From the NCBI GenBank assembly GCA_021805275.1, contig JAJZFQ010000175.1, positions 1 to 49,419 of the forward strand: DNA of 49,419 nucleotides. Direction: 5' to 3'. The DNA comes from Pseudomonadota bacterium (GTDB taxonomy: Bacteria; Pseudomonadota; Gammaproteobacteria; Steroidobacterales; Steroidobacteraceae). The first letter of the stretch is position 1; each line of letters begins with the position of its first letter. The position numbers and the translations under genes are program-made. Under the pieces are notes generated by a model. It had not been told where the DNA came from. It was given only the letters and a program-made list of their open reading frames with translations, and made no database searches. Below, piece after piece: positions 1 through 9,278 of the stretch.

Positions 1-1
1 C

Positions 2-1447
2 CTAGCGCTTCATCGACTCGAAGAACTCGCTGTTCGACTTGGTGTCCTTGAGCTTGTCGAGCAGGAACTCGATCGCCGCGAGCTCATCCATCGGATGCAG
101 CAGCTTGCGCAGGATCCACATCTTGGCGAGCTCGCCCTGATCCGTGATCAGCTCTTCCTTGCGCGTGCCGGAGCGGTTGATGTTCACCGAGGGGAACACC
201 CGCTTCTCGGCGATGCGCCGGTCGAGGTGAATCTCGCTGTTGCCCGTGCCCTTGAACTCCTCGTAGATGACATCGTCCATCTTCGAGCCGGTATCGATCA
301 GCGCGGTGGCGAGAATCGTAAGGCTGCCGCCCTCCTCGATGTTGCGCGCCGCGCCGAAGAAGCGCTTCGGGCGCTGCAGCGCGTTGGCATCGACGCCGCC
401 GGTGAGCACCTTGCCCGAGGACGGCACCACGGTGTTGTAGGCCCGCGCCAGACGCGTGATGGAATCGAGCAGGATCACCACGTCCTTCTTGTGCTCCACC
501 AGGCGCTTGGCCTTCTCGATGACCATCTCGGCGACCTGCACGTGGCGGGCGGCCGGCTCATCGAACGTGCTCGAGACCACCTCGCCCTTGACGGTGCGCT
601 GCATCTCGGTCACTTCCTCGGGCCGCTCGTCGATGAGCAGCACGATCAGATAGATCTCGGGGTGATTGGCCGTGAGGGAGGTGGCGATGTTCTGCAGCAG
701 CATCGTCTTGCCGGCCTTCGGCGGGGAGACGATCAGGCCGCGCTGGCCCTTGCCGATCGGCGCCACCAGGTCGATGGTGCGCGCGGTGAGATCCTCGGTC
801 GAGCCGTTGCCGCGCTCGAGCTTCAAGCGTCGCGTCGGATGCAGCGGCGTCAGGTTCTCGAACAACACCTTGTTGCGCGAGCTCTCCGGGGAGTCGAAGT
901 TGATTTCCCCGACCTTCAGCAGCGCGAAGTAGCGCTCCCCGTCCTTCGGCGGGCGGATCAGCCCCGAGATGGTGTCCCCGGTGCGCAGGTTGAAGCGGCG
1001 GATCTGGCTGGGACTGATGTAGATGTCATCGGGGCCGGCCAGGTACGAGCCGTCCGCCGAGCGCAGGAAGCCGAAGCCGTCCTGCAGGATCTCGAGCACG
1101 CCGTCGCCGTAGATGTTCTCGCCGTTGCGCGCGTGCGCCTTGAGGATCGAGAAGATGATGTCCTGCTTGCGCGAGCGGGCGAGATTCTCCAGCCCCATCG
1201 ACTCGGCGACCTTCACCAGCTCGTAGATGGGCTTGGCCTTGAGCTCGGTGAGGTTCATCGAGTTGCGCGACTGCGCAAGCTCGGCAGGACTGATGATCTC
1301 CGACTCGTCGGCCTCGAATACGTCGTCGTGCAGCTCGTCCGGGCGCCCGCCGGTGTTGCCGTTGGCGCGGTTGCCGTCGCGCTCACGATTGCCGTGGCGC
1401 TGGCCCTTGGACCGGTTGCGGCCCTGATTACCGAGATAGCCTCTCAC
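2..1447 (-). CDS. rho: Transcription termination factor Rho
   Basis: This is the hexameric RNA-dependent ATPase that ends transcription. From residue 64 it matches canonical Rho (MNLTELK, the FGFLRS cold-shock-like RNA-binding domain, Walker A PPKAGKT, and the Q- and R-loop segments [18 protein letters not shown] and [11 protein letters not shown]). The core from residue 64 is 418 residues, close to the E. coli length. An extra 63 residues precede it; the first 36 are rich in Asn, Gly and Arg and look disordered, and the rest is acidic. I chose the GTG at 1447 because it overlaps the trxA stop (GTGA) and has GGAAAG six bases upstream, whereas the ATG at 1258 has no visible ribosome binding site. 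The gene lies downstream of trxA, as in other gammaproteobacteria, and the stop codon is inside the window. Identity is certain; the start is likely. Confidence 0.96.
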   Translation of the reverse strand: MRGYLGNQGRNRSKGQRHGNRERDGNRANGNTGGRPDELHDDVFEADESEIISPAELAQSRNSMNLTELKAKPIYELVKVAESMGLENLARSRKQDIIFSILKAHARNGENIYGDGVLEILQDGFGFLRSADGSYLAGPDDIYISPSQIRRFNLRTGDTISGLIRPPKDGERYFALLKVGEINFDSPESSRNKVLFENLTPLHPTRRLKLERGNGSTEDLTARTIDLVAPIGKGQRGLIVSPPKAGKTMLLQNIATSLTANHPEIYLIVLLIDERPEEVTEMQRTVKGEVVSSTFDEPAARHVQVAEMVIEKAKRLVEHKKDVVILLDSITRLARAYNTVVPSSGKVLTGGVDANALQRPKRFFGAARNIEEGGSLTILATALIDTGSKMDDVIYEEFKGTGNSEIHLDRRIAEKRVFPSVNINRSGTRKEELITDQGELAKMWILRKLLHPMDELAAIEFLLDKLKDTKSNSEFFESMKR

Positions 1448-1773
1448 AGATTGCTTTCCAGAAATGCCGAAAGTTGGGATTTGGACACGGCGCCCACCTT
1501 CTGGGCCTCGACAGTGCCCTTCTTGAACAGGATCAGTGTCGGAATGCCGCGAATGCCGTACTTCGGCGGGGTCTGCGGATTCTCGTCGATATTGATCTTG
1601 GCGATCCTGACGCGGTCCTGGTACTCCCCGGCGAGCTCATCCAGGATCGGGGCGATCATCTTGCAGGGACCGCACCATTCCGCCCAGAAATCGAGCAGCA
1701 CGGGCTTGTCTGACTGCAGGACGTCCTGCGCAAAAGTGGCGTCCGTGGTATGGACGATGTGCGGATTGCTCAC
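1444..1773 (-). CDS. trxA: Thioredoxin
   Basis: This cytosolic dithiol-disulfide reductase has 109 residues and the active site [10 protein letters not shown], plus the conserved cis-proline segment RGIPTL. Length and sequence match the single-domain thioredoxin 1 family. The start is the GTG at 1773, with GGAGG nine bases upstream and the family N-terminus [13 protein letters not shown]. An in-frame upstream ATG at 1875 would add a Pro/Arg-rich stretch unlike thioredoxin. The stop overlaps the GTG of rho by four bases, so rho is probably translationally coupled. It is divergent from rhlB across an unusually long spacer. Confidence 0.96.
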   Translation of the reverse strand: MSNPHIVHTTDATFAQDVLQSDKPVLLDFWAEWCGPCKMIAPILDELAGEYQDRVRIAKINIDENPQTPPKYGIRGIPTLILFKKGTVEAQKVGAVSKSQLSAFLESNL

Positions 1774-2360
1774 GCGGTTCAACCTCCGTCGAAGGCAGAT
1801 ATTTGATGGGGATTGCGCAGGGCTGTCGACGCCGGGTGGCGGGCCGCGAACGCCCCTGCCAGAAATGCCCGTCAAACGGTTACACTAACTCGTGAAATAA
1901 TGAGGTATCGAGCTTGATTCACTTAGGATGGTGCCTGCTTCGAGCGCCCCTTGGGGCCGGCAGGCGCGGACCGGATGGTCCGCCCACTAGGGAGCTTTTT
2001 AGCGCTTCCGGGGCGCTTTTGCAAGGCCCACTTGGACCGCCGTTCAACACTGTGACCGCAATGCTCCGCCGCTCACCGACGCCCGGCCCGCGACCCGTGC
2101 TCCTCGCTGCATGAGCGCCGCTGCCGGATCAATGCGGCCGCTGAAAGTGCACTTGGGATGGCGCTTGCCACCGCGCCGCCGGGGCCGCAAGGCCCCTCGA
2201 AGCGCCCTCGGCACCGGCCCGGGCCCGCATGCCGATCACCCACCCCGCCGCGCCAGCGGGTACGATGGGCGCGAAATTCACTTGACGCATAATATCACAA
2301 CCGCCTAGGCGGCGCCTGCCCGCGGACTGTCCGCGGCGGCCGGCGCGCGCTGGAGAATCG
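1774..2360. other. Divergent trxA / rhlB intergenic region with repeats and palindromes
   Basis: No convincing gene is present in these 587 bases. What can be seen is an imperfect 19-bp direct repeat (1920-1938 and 2150-2168, 16 of 19 identical, core CACTT.GGATGG.GC), a perfect 12-bp palindrome CCGCCTAGGCGG at 2301-2312, and a 7-bp hairpin CCGCGGA-ctg-TCCGCGG at 2320-2336 just upstream of the rhlB ribosome binding site. An AT-rich patch at 2281-2299 (TTGACGCATAATAT) may be part of a promoter, but I cannot pair a -35 and -10 box convincingly in either direction. Promoters for both trxA-rho and rhlB must lie here. Confidence 0.5.
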
Positions 2361-3686
2361 ATGAACCAACCCCTCACACCCACCGTGACTTTCGACAGTC
2401 TCGGTCTCGCCGCGCCCGTACTGGCCGGCATCCACGACGCCGGCTTCGCGCAATGCACGCCCATCCAGGCGCAGACGTTGCCGATCGCACTGACCGGACA
2501 TGACGTGGCCGGGCAGGCCCAGACCGGCACCGGCAAGACCGCCGCGTTCCTGGTCGCCCTGTACCACACGCTGCTCACCCACTCGCCGCCACCGGGACGC
2601 ACGCCGACCTCGGTGCGCGCGCTGATCGTCGCGCCCACGCGCGAACTGGCGGTGCAGATCCATCACGACGCCGAAGCACTGGGCCGGCATACGGGGCTGA
2701 AGCAGGCGGTCGTCTACGGCGGCATCGATTACGACAAACAGCGGCGCACGCTCGAGGAAGGCATCGACGTGCTGATCGGCACGCCCGGGCGGCTCATCGA
2801 TTACTACAAGCAGCACGTCTTCGACCTCAAGCATGCGCAGGTGCTGGTACTCGATGAGGCCGACCGCATGTTCGATCTCGGCTTCATCGCCGACATCCGC
2901 TACCTGCTGCGCCGGCTGCCGCACCCCGAACGGCGCCAGTCGATGCTGTTCTCAGCGACGTTGTCGTACCGGGTGCTCGAACTCGCCTACGAGTACATGA
3001 ACAACCCCGAGCTGGTGCGCATCGAGCCGGACAAGAAGACGGTCGACCAGGTCCGCCAGATCATGTACTACCCCTCGATGGAGGAGAAGATCCCGTTGCT
3101 CATCGGGCTGCTGCGCCAGAGTGAGGCGCGCCGCACCATGATCTTCGTCAATACCAAGCGCATGGCCGAGAAGCTCGAGGCGGTGCTGATCGCCAACGGA
3201 TTTCACGCCCAAGCGCTCTCGGGCGACGTGCCGCAGGCCAAGCGCCTGCGCTTCCTGCGCGACTTCCACAACGGCGAGCTCGCGGTGCTGATCGCCACCG
3301 ACGTCGCCTCGCGCGGATTGCACATTCCGGAAGTCAGCCACGTGTTCAATTTCGATCTGCCGCAGGATGCCGCCGACTACGTCCATCGCATCGGCCGCAC
3401 CGCGCGCGCGGGAGCGGAAGGCGATGCAATCAGCTTCGCGTGCGAGGAATACGCCGTCGGGCTGCCGGACATCGAGGGCTACATTGGGCACAAAGTCCCC
3501 TCCGCCCCGATCGGCCCGGAGCTGCTGGCCGCCGGGCTCATCGAGGCCGAGGCGCCGCCGGATCGACGCCGCGGGCCGCGCCGCGGCGGACCGCGCCCCG
3601 GGGGGCGCCGCGGCGGCCCGGGAGGCTCCGGACCTGCCGGGCGTCACGGACACCACGGACGCGGCAAGCCCGGCCGCCCCGGCTAG
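2361..3686 (+). CDS. rhlB: DEAD-box RNA helicase RhlB
   Basis: This ATP-dependent RNA helicase partners RNase E in the RNA degradosome. All DEAD-box motifs are visible: the Q motif region CTPIQAQ, motif [44 protein letters not shown] and [10 protein letters not shown]. The stretch [18 protein letters not shown] and the CEEYAV motif are typical of RhlB rather than RhlE or SrmB. The C-terminal 45 residues form a basic Arg/Gly-rich tail, expected for RNA and RNase E contacts. The divergent position relative to trxA-rho is the classical rhlB locus. Start ATG 2361 with GGAG upstream. RNase G (rng) is elsewhere in this window, but RNase E is not. Confidence 0.95.
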   Translation: MNQPLTPTVTFDSLGLAAPVLAGIHDAGFAQCTPIQAQTLPIALTGHDVAGQAQTGTGKTAAFLVALYHTLLTHSPPPGRTPTSVRALIVAPTRELAVQIHHDAEALGRHTGLKQAVVYGGIDYDKQRRTLEEGIDVLIGTPGRLIDYYKQHVFDLKHAQVLVLDEADRMFDLGFIADIRYLLRRLPHPERRQSMLFSATLSYRVLELAYEYMNNPELVRIEPDKKTVDQVRQIMYYPSMEEKIPLLIGLLRQSEARRTMIFVNTKRMAEKLEAVLIANGFHAQALSGDVPQAKRLRFLRDFHNGELAVLIATDVASRGLHIPEVSHVFNFDLPQDAADYVHRIGRTARAGAEGDAISFACEEYAVGLPDIEGYIGHKVPSAPIGPELLAAGLIEAEAPPDRRRGPRRGGPRPGGRRGGPGGSGPAGRHGHHGRGKPGRPG

Positions 3687-3693
3687 AGCGGGC

Positions 3694-3717
3694 ACGCCGC
3701 GCGCACGCGCGCGGCGT
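3694..3717 (+). terminator. GC-rich hairpin after rhlB
   Basis: A perfect 10-bp stem (3694-3703 with 3708-3717) and a 4-nt loop lie seven bases after the rhlB stop. No T-tract follows, so it may be a weak or Rho-assisted terminator or an mRNA 3'-end stabiliser. Its right edge runs into the TATGAT box proposed for the next gene. Confidence 0.4.
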
Positions 3718-3722
3718 ATGAT
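3717..3722 (+). promoter_or_regulatory. -10-like box upstream of the DUF465 gene
   Basis: GGCGTATGATAG contains TATGAT (five of six match to TATAAT). No good -35 box is seen. It fits the recurrent -10-like motif described for other units in this window. Confidence 0.35.
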
Positions 3723-3799
3723 AGACCGGCGCGCCGCGAGGGGGCTGTGCGGTGGCGCGCCACCGGCTCCCGCCCCTCGACCCGCGGCTGCATTGCGCC

Positions 3800-4030
3800 A
3801 TGACGGATACCGACACCGAAGACAACATCAACCGCGAGCTGTTCCGCAACATGGAGAAGCTGCGCCAGCTGCGCATCGAGCACCGCGACCTCGACGAGGT
3901 GATCGGGCGGCTGTCCCTCGACATCCACATCGATGAGCTGCAGTTGAAGCGCCTGAAGAAGCGCAAGCTCGCGCTGAAGGACCAGATCACCCGCATGGAG
4001 AGCGAACTGATCCCGGACCTGAACGCCTGA
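3800..4030 (+). CDS. Small coiled-coil DUF465 (YdcH-family) protein
   Basis: This 76-residue charged, helical protein contains the DUF465/YdcH pattern: an N-terminal helix with LFRNMEKLRQLRIEHRDLDEVI and a second helix with LKKRKLALKDQI. Family members are about 70-80 residues long and of unknown function. The ATG at 3800 gives the usual family length. An alternative GTG at 3752 has a better ribosome binding site (GAGG ten bases upstream) and would add 16 residues, so the start is uncertain. The gene is convergent with the decarboxylase-like gene, with only eight bases between stops. A 9-bp inverted repeat (4041-4049/4053-4061) lies just past its stop, inside the 3' end of that neighbour, and may end transcription. 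Confidence 0.85.
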   Translation: MTDTDTEDNINRELFRNMEKLRQLRIEHRDLDEVIGRLSLDIHIDELQLKRLKKRKLALKDQITRMESELIPDLNA

Positions 4031-4038
4031 GGCGCCCG

Positions 4039-5460
4039 CTAGTCCGCCGCGGCGGCGGACTGCATCAGGCTCCAGAGGGCCTCGACGTGGTGATGCTCGG
4101 TCGCCTCCACGCCGAAGGACACCCGGACCATCCAGCGCTCATCGAGCAGCCCCGGGGTGAGATAGGCCTGGCCGGATTCGTTGATGCGCCGCACCCACGC
4201 GAGGGTGTGCCGATCAAGCGCGTCGCCTTCAAGCCCGGGCGGCTCGTGGCGCACGCACACGGTCTGCAGGTCCACTGGCGCGAGGCGCCGCCAGCACTCG
4301 GCCGCATCGATGCGCTCGGCGAGCCAGCGGGCGTGGGCGAGGTCGCGCCGCAGCCGCCCCTGCAGTCCGCTCACGCCCTGCTCGCGGATGAGGAACCACA
4401 GCTTCAGCGCGCGGAACCGCCGGCCGAGCGGAATGCCCCAGTCGCGCAGATTGCGCGCGCTCTCATCGGTCGCGGTCCGCAGGTAGCTCGGGCTGCTCGA
4501 CATGACGCGGATCAGGTGCTGCGGATCGCGCACGTAGTACAGCGCGCAGTCGAACGAGGCGCCGAGCCACTTGTGCGCGTTCACGACCAGTGAATCGGCT
4601 TGCTCGACCCCCTGCCACAGGGGCCGGCACTCCGGCAGGATCATGGCCGATCCGGCCATGGCCGCATCGACGTGCAACCACAGCCCGTGCGCGCCGGCCA
4701 CCTCGGCGAGCGCGGCCAGCGGATCGATCGCGGTGGTGGCGGTGGAGCCGACCGTGGCCACGACCGCGCACGGCTGCAGTCCGCCCCGCAGGTCCGCCGC
4801 GACCGCCTCGCCGAGCGCCTCGGGGCGCATGCGGTACGCCTCATCCACAGCGACCGCACGCAGGTTCTCGCGCCCGAAGCCCGCCAGCAGGGCCGCCTTC
4901 TCGACCGAGCTGTTACTCTGGCTCGACAGGTAGACCGTCAGCGGCCGGGGGCTCGCCTGCAGGCCGCCGCGCGCCGCCCCGTAGTCGGTGGCCCGCTCGC
5001 GCGCGCACAGCAGGGCCACCAGCGTGGCGGTGGAGGCCGTATCCTGGATGACGCCACTCCAGCGCTCCGACAGCCCCATCATGCCCCGCAGCCAGTCCGT
5101 GGTGAGGTCCTCGAGCTCCGTGAGCGCCGGGCTGGTCTGCCAGTTCAAGCCAATCTGCGCGAGTCCCGTGCTGGCCAGATCCCCCAGCACCGCCGCGAGC
5201 GCGCTGTTGGACGGAAAGTAGGCAAAGAACCGCGGATCCTGCCACTGGGTGCAGGCCGGCAGCACCACCCGCGCCAGATCGCCGAGCACCTCGTCCATCG
5301 GCTCCGGCTCGCTCGGCGGCTCGGTCGGCAGCCGCGCGCGCACCTCGCCCGGGGTCAGCCGCGGCACGACCGGGAATGCGCCCGCGGCGCAATCGCGGCG
5401 ATACTCAGCGATCCAGTCGATCAGCTGGTGCCCCAGCCGGCGGAACTCCTCGTGATCCAT
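4039..5460 (-). CDS. PLP-dependent group II decarboxylase-like protein, active-site variant
   Basis: This 473-residue fold-type I PLP enzyme belongs to the aromatic L-amino acid decarboxylase family. The Schiff-base lysine is K297 in NAHKWLG, the pyridine-binding Asp is D265 in HVDAA, and the substrate-entry segments FFAYFPSNS and LNWQTSPALTELE and the GIPLGRRFRALKLWF block are present. Two family residues differ. The PLP-stacking His of the usual HSS(V/I)EKA motif is Asn (N183 in SQSNSSVEKAA). The catalytic-loop Tyr, normally just before (R/K)(D/H)W, is Leu (L338 in ARNLRDWGIPLG). In animal and plant members these positions separate decarboxylases from aldehyde synthases, so simple amine production is doubtful. 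The gene is last in the minus-strand run, nine bases after tldD. The substrate is unknown. Confidence 0.88.
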   Translation of the reverse strand: MDHEEFRRLGHQLIDWIAEYRRDCAAGAFPVVPRLTPGEVRARLPTEPPSEPEPMDEVLGDLARVVLPACTQWQDPRFFAYFPSNSALAAVLGDLASTGLAQIGLNWQTSPALTELEDLTTDWLRGMMGLSERWSGVIQDTASTATLVALLCARERATDYGAARGGLQASPRPLTVYLSSQSNSSVEKAALLAGFGRENLRAVAVDEAYRMRPEALGEAVAADLRGGLQPCAVVATVGSTATTAIDPLAALAEVAGAHGLWLHVDAAMAGSAMILPECRPLWQGVEQADSLVVNAHKWLGASFDCALYYVRDPQHLIRVMSSSPSYLRTATDESARNLRDWGIPLGRRFRALKLWFLIREQGVSGLQGRLRRDLAHARWLAERIDAAECWRRLAPVDLQTVCVRHEPPGLEGDALDRHTLAWVRRINESGQAYLTPGLLDERWMVRVSFGVEATEHHHVEALWSLMQSAAAAD

Positions 5461-5469
5461 CGGCGGCGC

Positions 5470-6921
5470 TCAGGCCGTCCCGCCGACCGTCAGCGCCTCG
5501 ATCTTCAGCGTCGGCTGGCCAACCCCGACCGGCACGCTCTGGCCCTCCTTGCCGCAGGTCCCGACGCCCTCGTCGAGCTTCATATCATTACCCACCATCG
5601 ACACTCGCGTGAGGACGTCGGGGCCGTTACCGATCAGCGTGGCGCCCTTCAGTGCCGCGCCCAGGCGGCCGTTCTCGATCAGGTACGCCTCGCTCGCGGA
5701 GAACACGAATTTCCCAGAGGTGATGTCCACCTGGCCGCCACCGAAGTTCACCGCGTAGATGCCGCGCCCGACCGAGCGGATGATCTCCTCGGGGTCGTGC
5801 GGACCGGGCCGCATGTAGGTGTTGGTCATGCGCGGCATCGTCAGGTGTGCGAACGACTCGCGCCGGCCGTTGCCGGTCGGGCGCTGGCCCATCAGGCGGG
5901 CGTTGAGCCGGTCCTGCATGTACCCGCGCAGGATCCCGTCCTCGATCAGCGTCGTGCACTGCGTCGGGGTTCCCTCGTCGTCAACGTTGAGCGAGCCGCG
6001 CCGCCGCGCCAGCGTGCCGTCATCGACCACCGTGCAGCCGGGAGCGGCGACCCGCTCGCCGATGCGATTGGCGAAGGCCGAGGTTCCCTTGCGGTTGAAA
6101 TCGCCCTCCAGTCCGTGACCGATCGCCTCGTGCAGCAGAATCCCTGGCCAGCCCGGCCCGAGCACGACCGTCATGGTGCCCGCCGGGGCCGGCACCGCCT
6201 CCAGATTCACCAGCGCCTGGCGGGCCGCCTCGCGCGCCAGGCGCAGCGGGGTGTCCGCGGCGATGAGCTCGGCCAGCGAATAACGCCCACCGGCTCCGCA
6301 GTAGCCCTGTTCCCGCCGGCCGTTGTGCTCGACCAGCACCGAGACATTGAAGCGCACCAGCGGGCGCACGTCGGCGGCGAGATCCCCGTCGCTGTTGGCG
6401 ATCAGCACCACCTGGTGCACTGCGATCAGACTCGCGGTTACATGAACGACGCGCGGGTCGACGCGGCGGGCCTCGCGATCTGCGCGCTCGAGCCAGGCAA
6501 CCTTGTCGGGGTCGGACAGCGTGGTGAGCGGATCGGCCGGCAGATACAGCTGATGCCCGCTGCGCTGCTGCCAGACCGCCACACGCCGGTTCGCGCCCTG
6601 CGCCGCGATCGCGCGCGCGGCATGCGAGGCCTCGGTGAGGGCCGGCAGGACGATCTCGTCCGAGTAGGCGAAGCCGGTCTTCTCCCCGGCGAGCGCCCGC
6701 ACGCCCACACCCTGCTCGATGCTCGAGCTGCCGTCCTTGACGATACCGTCCTCGAGCGACCAGGACTCCTGACGCGAGAGCTGGAAGTAGACGTCCGCGA
6801 AGTCGACCGAGTGTGAGAGCACCTCGCCGAACACGTGCTCGAGGCGGCCGTCGAGACCGCTCGGGCGCAGGATCAGGTCGCGGGCCAGCGTCAGCGGATC
6901 AGTACGGGTCGGTTCGGTCAT
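5470..6921 (-). CDS. tldD: TldD metalloprotease subunit
   Basis: TldD forms a heterodimer with TldE/PmbA that cleaves peptides (for example microcin B17 precursors and CcdA). The zinc motif [18 protein letters not shown] is intact, and the C-terminal part carries the conserved [12 protein letters not shown] and [13 protein letters not shown] segments. The product is 483 residues, the normal size. I chose ATG 6921 (MTEPTRTDP), with GGAAG six bases upstream; a longer frame to 7014 runs into the nitrilase gene. It follows the nitrilase gene by 31 bases, a pairing also known from Pseudomonas. The TldE partner is not in the window. Confidence 0.94.
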   Translation of the reverse strand: MTEPTRTDPLTLARDLILRPSGLDGRLEHVFGEVLSHSVDFADVYFQLSRQESWSLEDGIVKDGSSSIEQGVGVRALAGEKTGFAYSDEIVLPALTEASHAARAIAAQGANRRVAVWQQRSGHQLYLPADPLTTLSDPDKVAWLERADREARRVDPRVVHVTASLIAVHQVVLIANSDGDLAADVRPLVRFNVSVLVEHNGRREQGYCGAGGRYSLAELIAADTPLRLAREAARQALVNLEAVPAPAGTMTVVLGPGWPGILLHEAIGHGLEGDFNRKGTSAFANRIGERVAAPGCTVVDDGTLARRRGSLNVDDEGTPTQCTTLIEDGILRGYMQDRLNARLMGQRPTGNGRRESFAHLTMPRMTNTYMRPGPHDPEEIIRSVGRGIYAVNFGGGQVDITSGKFVFSASEAYLIENGRLGAALKGATLIGNGPDVLTRVSMVGNDMKLDEGVGTCGKEGQSVPVGVGQPTLKIEALTVGGTA

Positions 6922-6952
6922 AGTGGGCTTCCAATCATGGGCAGGCAACTCC

Positions 6953-7765
6953 TCAGCCGAGCACCCGGTGCTCGAGGGCCGGGAAACTCCGGCGGTCGTG
7001 CTGCTCGGCCGCAAGGTCGATGTCGGCCGTGATGCAGCCGCGGCCCTGCGCCAGCCGCTCGAGCACCCGGCCCCAGTGATCGACGATCAGACTGTCGCCG
7101 TAGGTCTCGCGGCCATTGGGATGCTGTCCTGACTGCCCCGCGCCGATCACCGCGCAGAGATTTTCGATCGCGCGTGCGCGCAGCAGCACTTCCCAGTGCG
7201 CCCGCCCGGTGGCCGCGGTGAATGCCGCCGGCACCGTGAACAGTTGCGCACCGCGCGCGCTCAGCAGCCGGTACAGCTCCGGGAAGCGCACATCGTAGCA
7301 GACCGACAGTCCCAGCCGTCCGGCGGGCGTCTCCAGCACCACCGGTTCGCGGCCCGGCGCAAAATTCTCCGACTCGCGGTACCGCTCCGCCCCGCCGGGC
7401 AGGTGAACGTCGAACAGGTGGATCTTGTCGTAGCGCGCGCGCCGCTCGCCGTCGGCGTCGTAGACCAGGCACGCGGCCGCGACGCGCCCGTCAGGCGCTC
7501 CGCTCAACGGCACCGTGCCGCCGACGATCCACAGCCCGAGCCGGCGGGCCGTCTCGGCGAGAAACGCCTGGATCGGACCGCGGCCGTCCGGCTCCCCGAC
7601 ACGGCGACGGTCGGCCTCGCGCAGCCCCATGAAGGCGAAATTCTCCGGCAAAACCGCCAGGCGCGCATCGCGCGCCGCAGCCTGCTCGAGCAGCACGCTC
7701 GCGTCGGTGAGATTTGCCTGCACGTCCGGTCCGGACGTCATCTGGATGGCCGCAACGATCGTCAT
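6953..7765 (-). CDS. Carbon-nitrogen hydrolase (Nit / deaminated glutathione amidase-like)
   Basis: This 270-residue nitrilase-superfamily amidohydrolase has the Glu-Lys-Cys triad: E41 in LPENFAF, K114 in YDKIHLFDV and C156 in [11 protein letters not shown]. The KIHLFD and CYDVRFPE motifs are those of the Nit1/YbeM group, which hydrolyses deaminated glutathione, so metabolite repair is the likely role. In many gammaproteobacteria this gene sits between yhdP and tldD. Here it directly follows rng with 34 bases between, and the large AsmA-like yhdP is missing. The substrate assignment is inference from the family. Confidence 0.9.
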   Translation of the reverse strand: MTIVAAIQMTSGPDVQANLTDASVLLEQAAARDARLAVLPENFAFMGLREADRRRVGEPDGRGPIQAFLAETARRLGLWIVGGTVPLSGAPDGRVAAACLVYDADGERRARYDKIHLFDVHLPGGAERYRESENFAPGREPVVLETPAGRLGLSVCYDVRFPELYRLLSARGAQLFTVPAAFTAATGRAHWEVLLRARAIENLCAVIGAGQSGQHPNGRETYGDSLIVDHWGRVLERLAQGRGCITADIDLAAEQHDRRSFPALEHRVLG

Positions 7766-7799
7766 GAGGAGAGCCTACTCCCTCCGGCGGCCGTGCGCC

Positions 7800-9278
7800 T
7801 CAGAGCGCCACAACGTCGAACTGATCAACGCCGTAGAGCGCCTCGACCTGCAGGCGCACCGTGCGTCCGACGTCCCGCTGCAGCGCGCGCAGCGACGGGG
7901 CCTCGGCCTCAAGCAACCGGTCCACGACCGCCTGGTGTGCCAGCACCAGCATCTCGCCGCCGCCGGCGTGCTCCTGGCGCAGCAGCTCGCGGAAGATTTC
8001 CTGACACACCGTCTCGGCGGTCTTGACGAACGCGCGCCCCGCGCACGCCGGGCACGGCTCGCACAACAGGTGCGCGAGACTCTCGCGCGTGCGCTTGCGC
8101 GTCATCTCAACCAGCCCGAGCGGCGAGAGACTGACGATGCGCGTCTGCGCACGGTCCCCGGCGAGGGAACGCTCGAGCGCCGCCAGGATCTGCCGCCGGT
8201 GCGACTCGGCGTGCATATCGATGAAGTCGATGATGATGATGCCGCCGAGATTACGCAGCCGCAGCTGCCGGCCGATCGCCTCGGCCGCCTCCAGGTTGGT
8301 GCGAAAGCTCGTTTCCTCGAGATTGCGGTGACCGACGTATCCGCCCGTGTTGACATCGATCGTGGTCATCGCCTCGGTCTGGTCGATCACCAGGTGCCCG
8401 CCGGACTTGAGCATCACCCGACGCTCGAGCGCCCGGGCGATCTCCTCCTCGACCCCGTGCAGATCGAATATCGGACGCGCCCCCTCGTACAGCTCCAGGC
8501 GCGCCGCCGCGCCGGGCATGAACTCGGCGGCGAATGCGCCCATGCGCGCAAGCGCCTCGGGCGAGTCGACCCGCACCACGCCGATACCGAGCGAGAGCTC
8601 ATCGCGCAGCAACCGCAGCGCAAGCGGCAGATCCTCGTGCACCGCCGTGCCGGGGGGCGTGTCGGCGGCGAGCCGGCGCACGTGCTGCCAGAGCCGCTCA
8701 AGGTATGCCATGTCCTCGCGCAGCGCCTCGGCGCTGACGCCCTGGGCCGCGGTGCGCAGGATGTAGCCGCCGCCCGCGCCCCCCGGGCGCAGACCGGCGA
8801 CCAGCGACTTCAGGCGCGCCCGCTCGATCTCCTCGTCGATCTTGGCCGACACCCCGACGTCCTCGCCCTCGGGCAGATACACCAGGTAGCGCGCCGGCAG
8901 CGTGATGAACGTCGTCAGGCGCGCCCCTTTGGTGCCGATCGGATCCTTGATGACCTGCACGAGCAGCTCATCGCCGGGACTGATCAGCCGGCGCACGTCG
9001 ATCTCCTCGCGGCCGCCTCCGGCGAGAACCTCCGGCTCCTCGTGCGGCGGGCTGACGATGTCATCGACGTGCAGGAACGCGGTGCGTTCCAGTCCGATGT
9101 CGAGAAATGCCGCCTGCATGCCCGGCAGCACGCGCATCACGCGTCCCTTGTAGAGATTGCTGACCAGGCGGCGGCGGCTCGCCCGCTCGATGAAGACCTC
9201 CTGGACGATGCCATCCTCGATGAGCGCGGCGCGAGTCTCACCCGGCCCAACGTTGACCAGGACTTCCCTCAAGCGCAC
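7800..9278 (-). CDS. rng: Ribonuclease G
   Basis: This RNase E/G-family endoribonuclease acts in 16S rRNA 5'-end maturation and mRNA decay. The S1 domain (NLYKGRVMRVLPGMQAAFLDIG), the catalytic Asp segments IDVNTGGYVG and IIIDFIDM, and the zinc-link cysteines CEPCPAC are present. The product is about 492 residues, and the absence of the long C-terminal scaffold marks it as RNase G rather than RNase E. The start is uncertain: GTG 9278 is used here, TTG 9272 would give the family N-terminus REVLVNV, and TTG 9290 is the longest. All overlap or abut the maf stop, so coupling is likely. Confidence 0.95.
   Translation of the reverse strand: MRLREVLVNVGPGETRAALIEDGIVQEVFIERASRRRLVSNLYKGRVMRVLPGMQAAFLDIGLERTAFLHVDDIVSPPHEEPEVLAGGGREEIDVRRLISPGDELLVQVIKDPIGTKGARLTTFITLPARYLVYLPEGEDVGVSAKIDEEIERARLKSLVAGLRPGGAGGGYILRTAAQGVSAEALREDMAYLERLWQHVRRLAADTPPGTAVHEDLPLALRLLRDELSLGIGVVRVDSPEALARMGAFAAEFMPGAAARLELYEGARPIFDLHGVEEEIARALERRVMLKSGGHLVIDQTEAMTTIDVNTGGYVGHRNLEETSFRTNLEAAEAIGRQLRLRNLGGIIIIDFIDMHAESHRRQILAALERSLAGDRAQTRIVSLSPLGLVEMTRKRTRESLAHLLCEPCPACAGRAFVKTAETVCQEIFRELLRQEHAGGGEMLVLAHQAVVDRLLEAEAPSLRALQRDVGRTVRLQVEALYGVDQFDVVAL

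Noticed and set aside
4600..6816. Open frame of 738 codons on the plus strand opposite tldD and the decarboxylase-like gene
   Set aside because: Same GC-driven artefact. It crosses two well-supported genes and has no recognisable domain.
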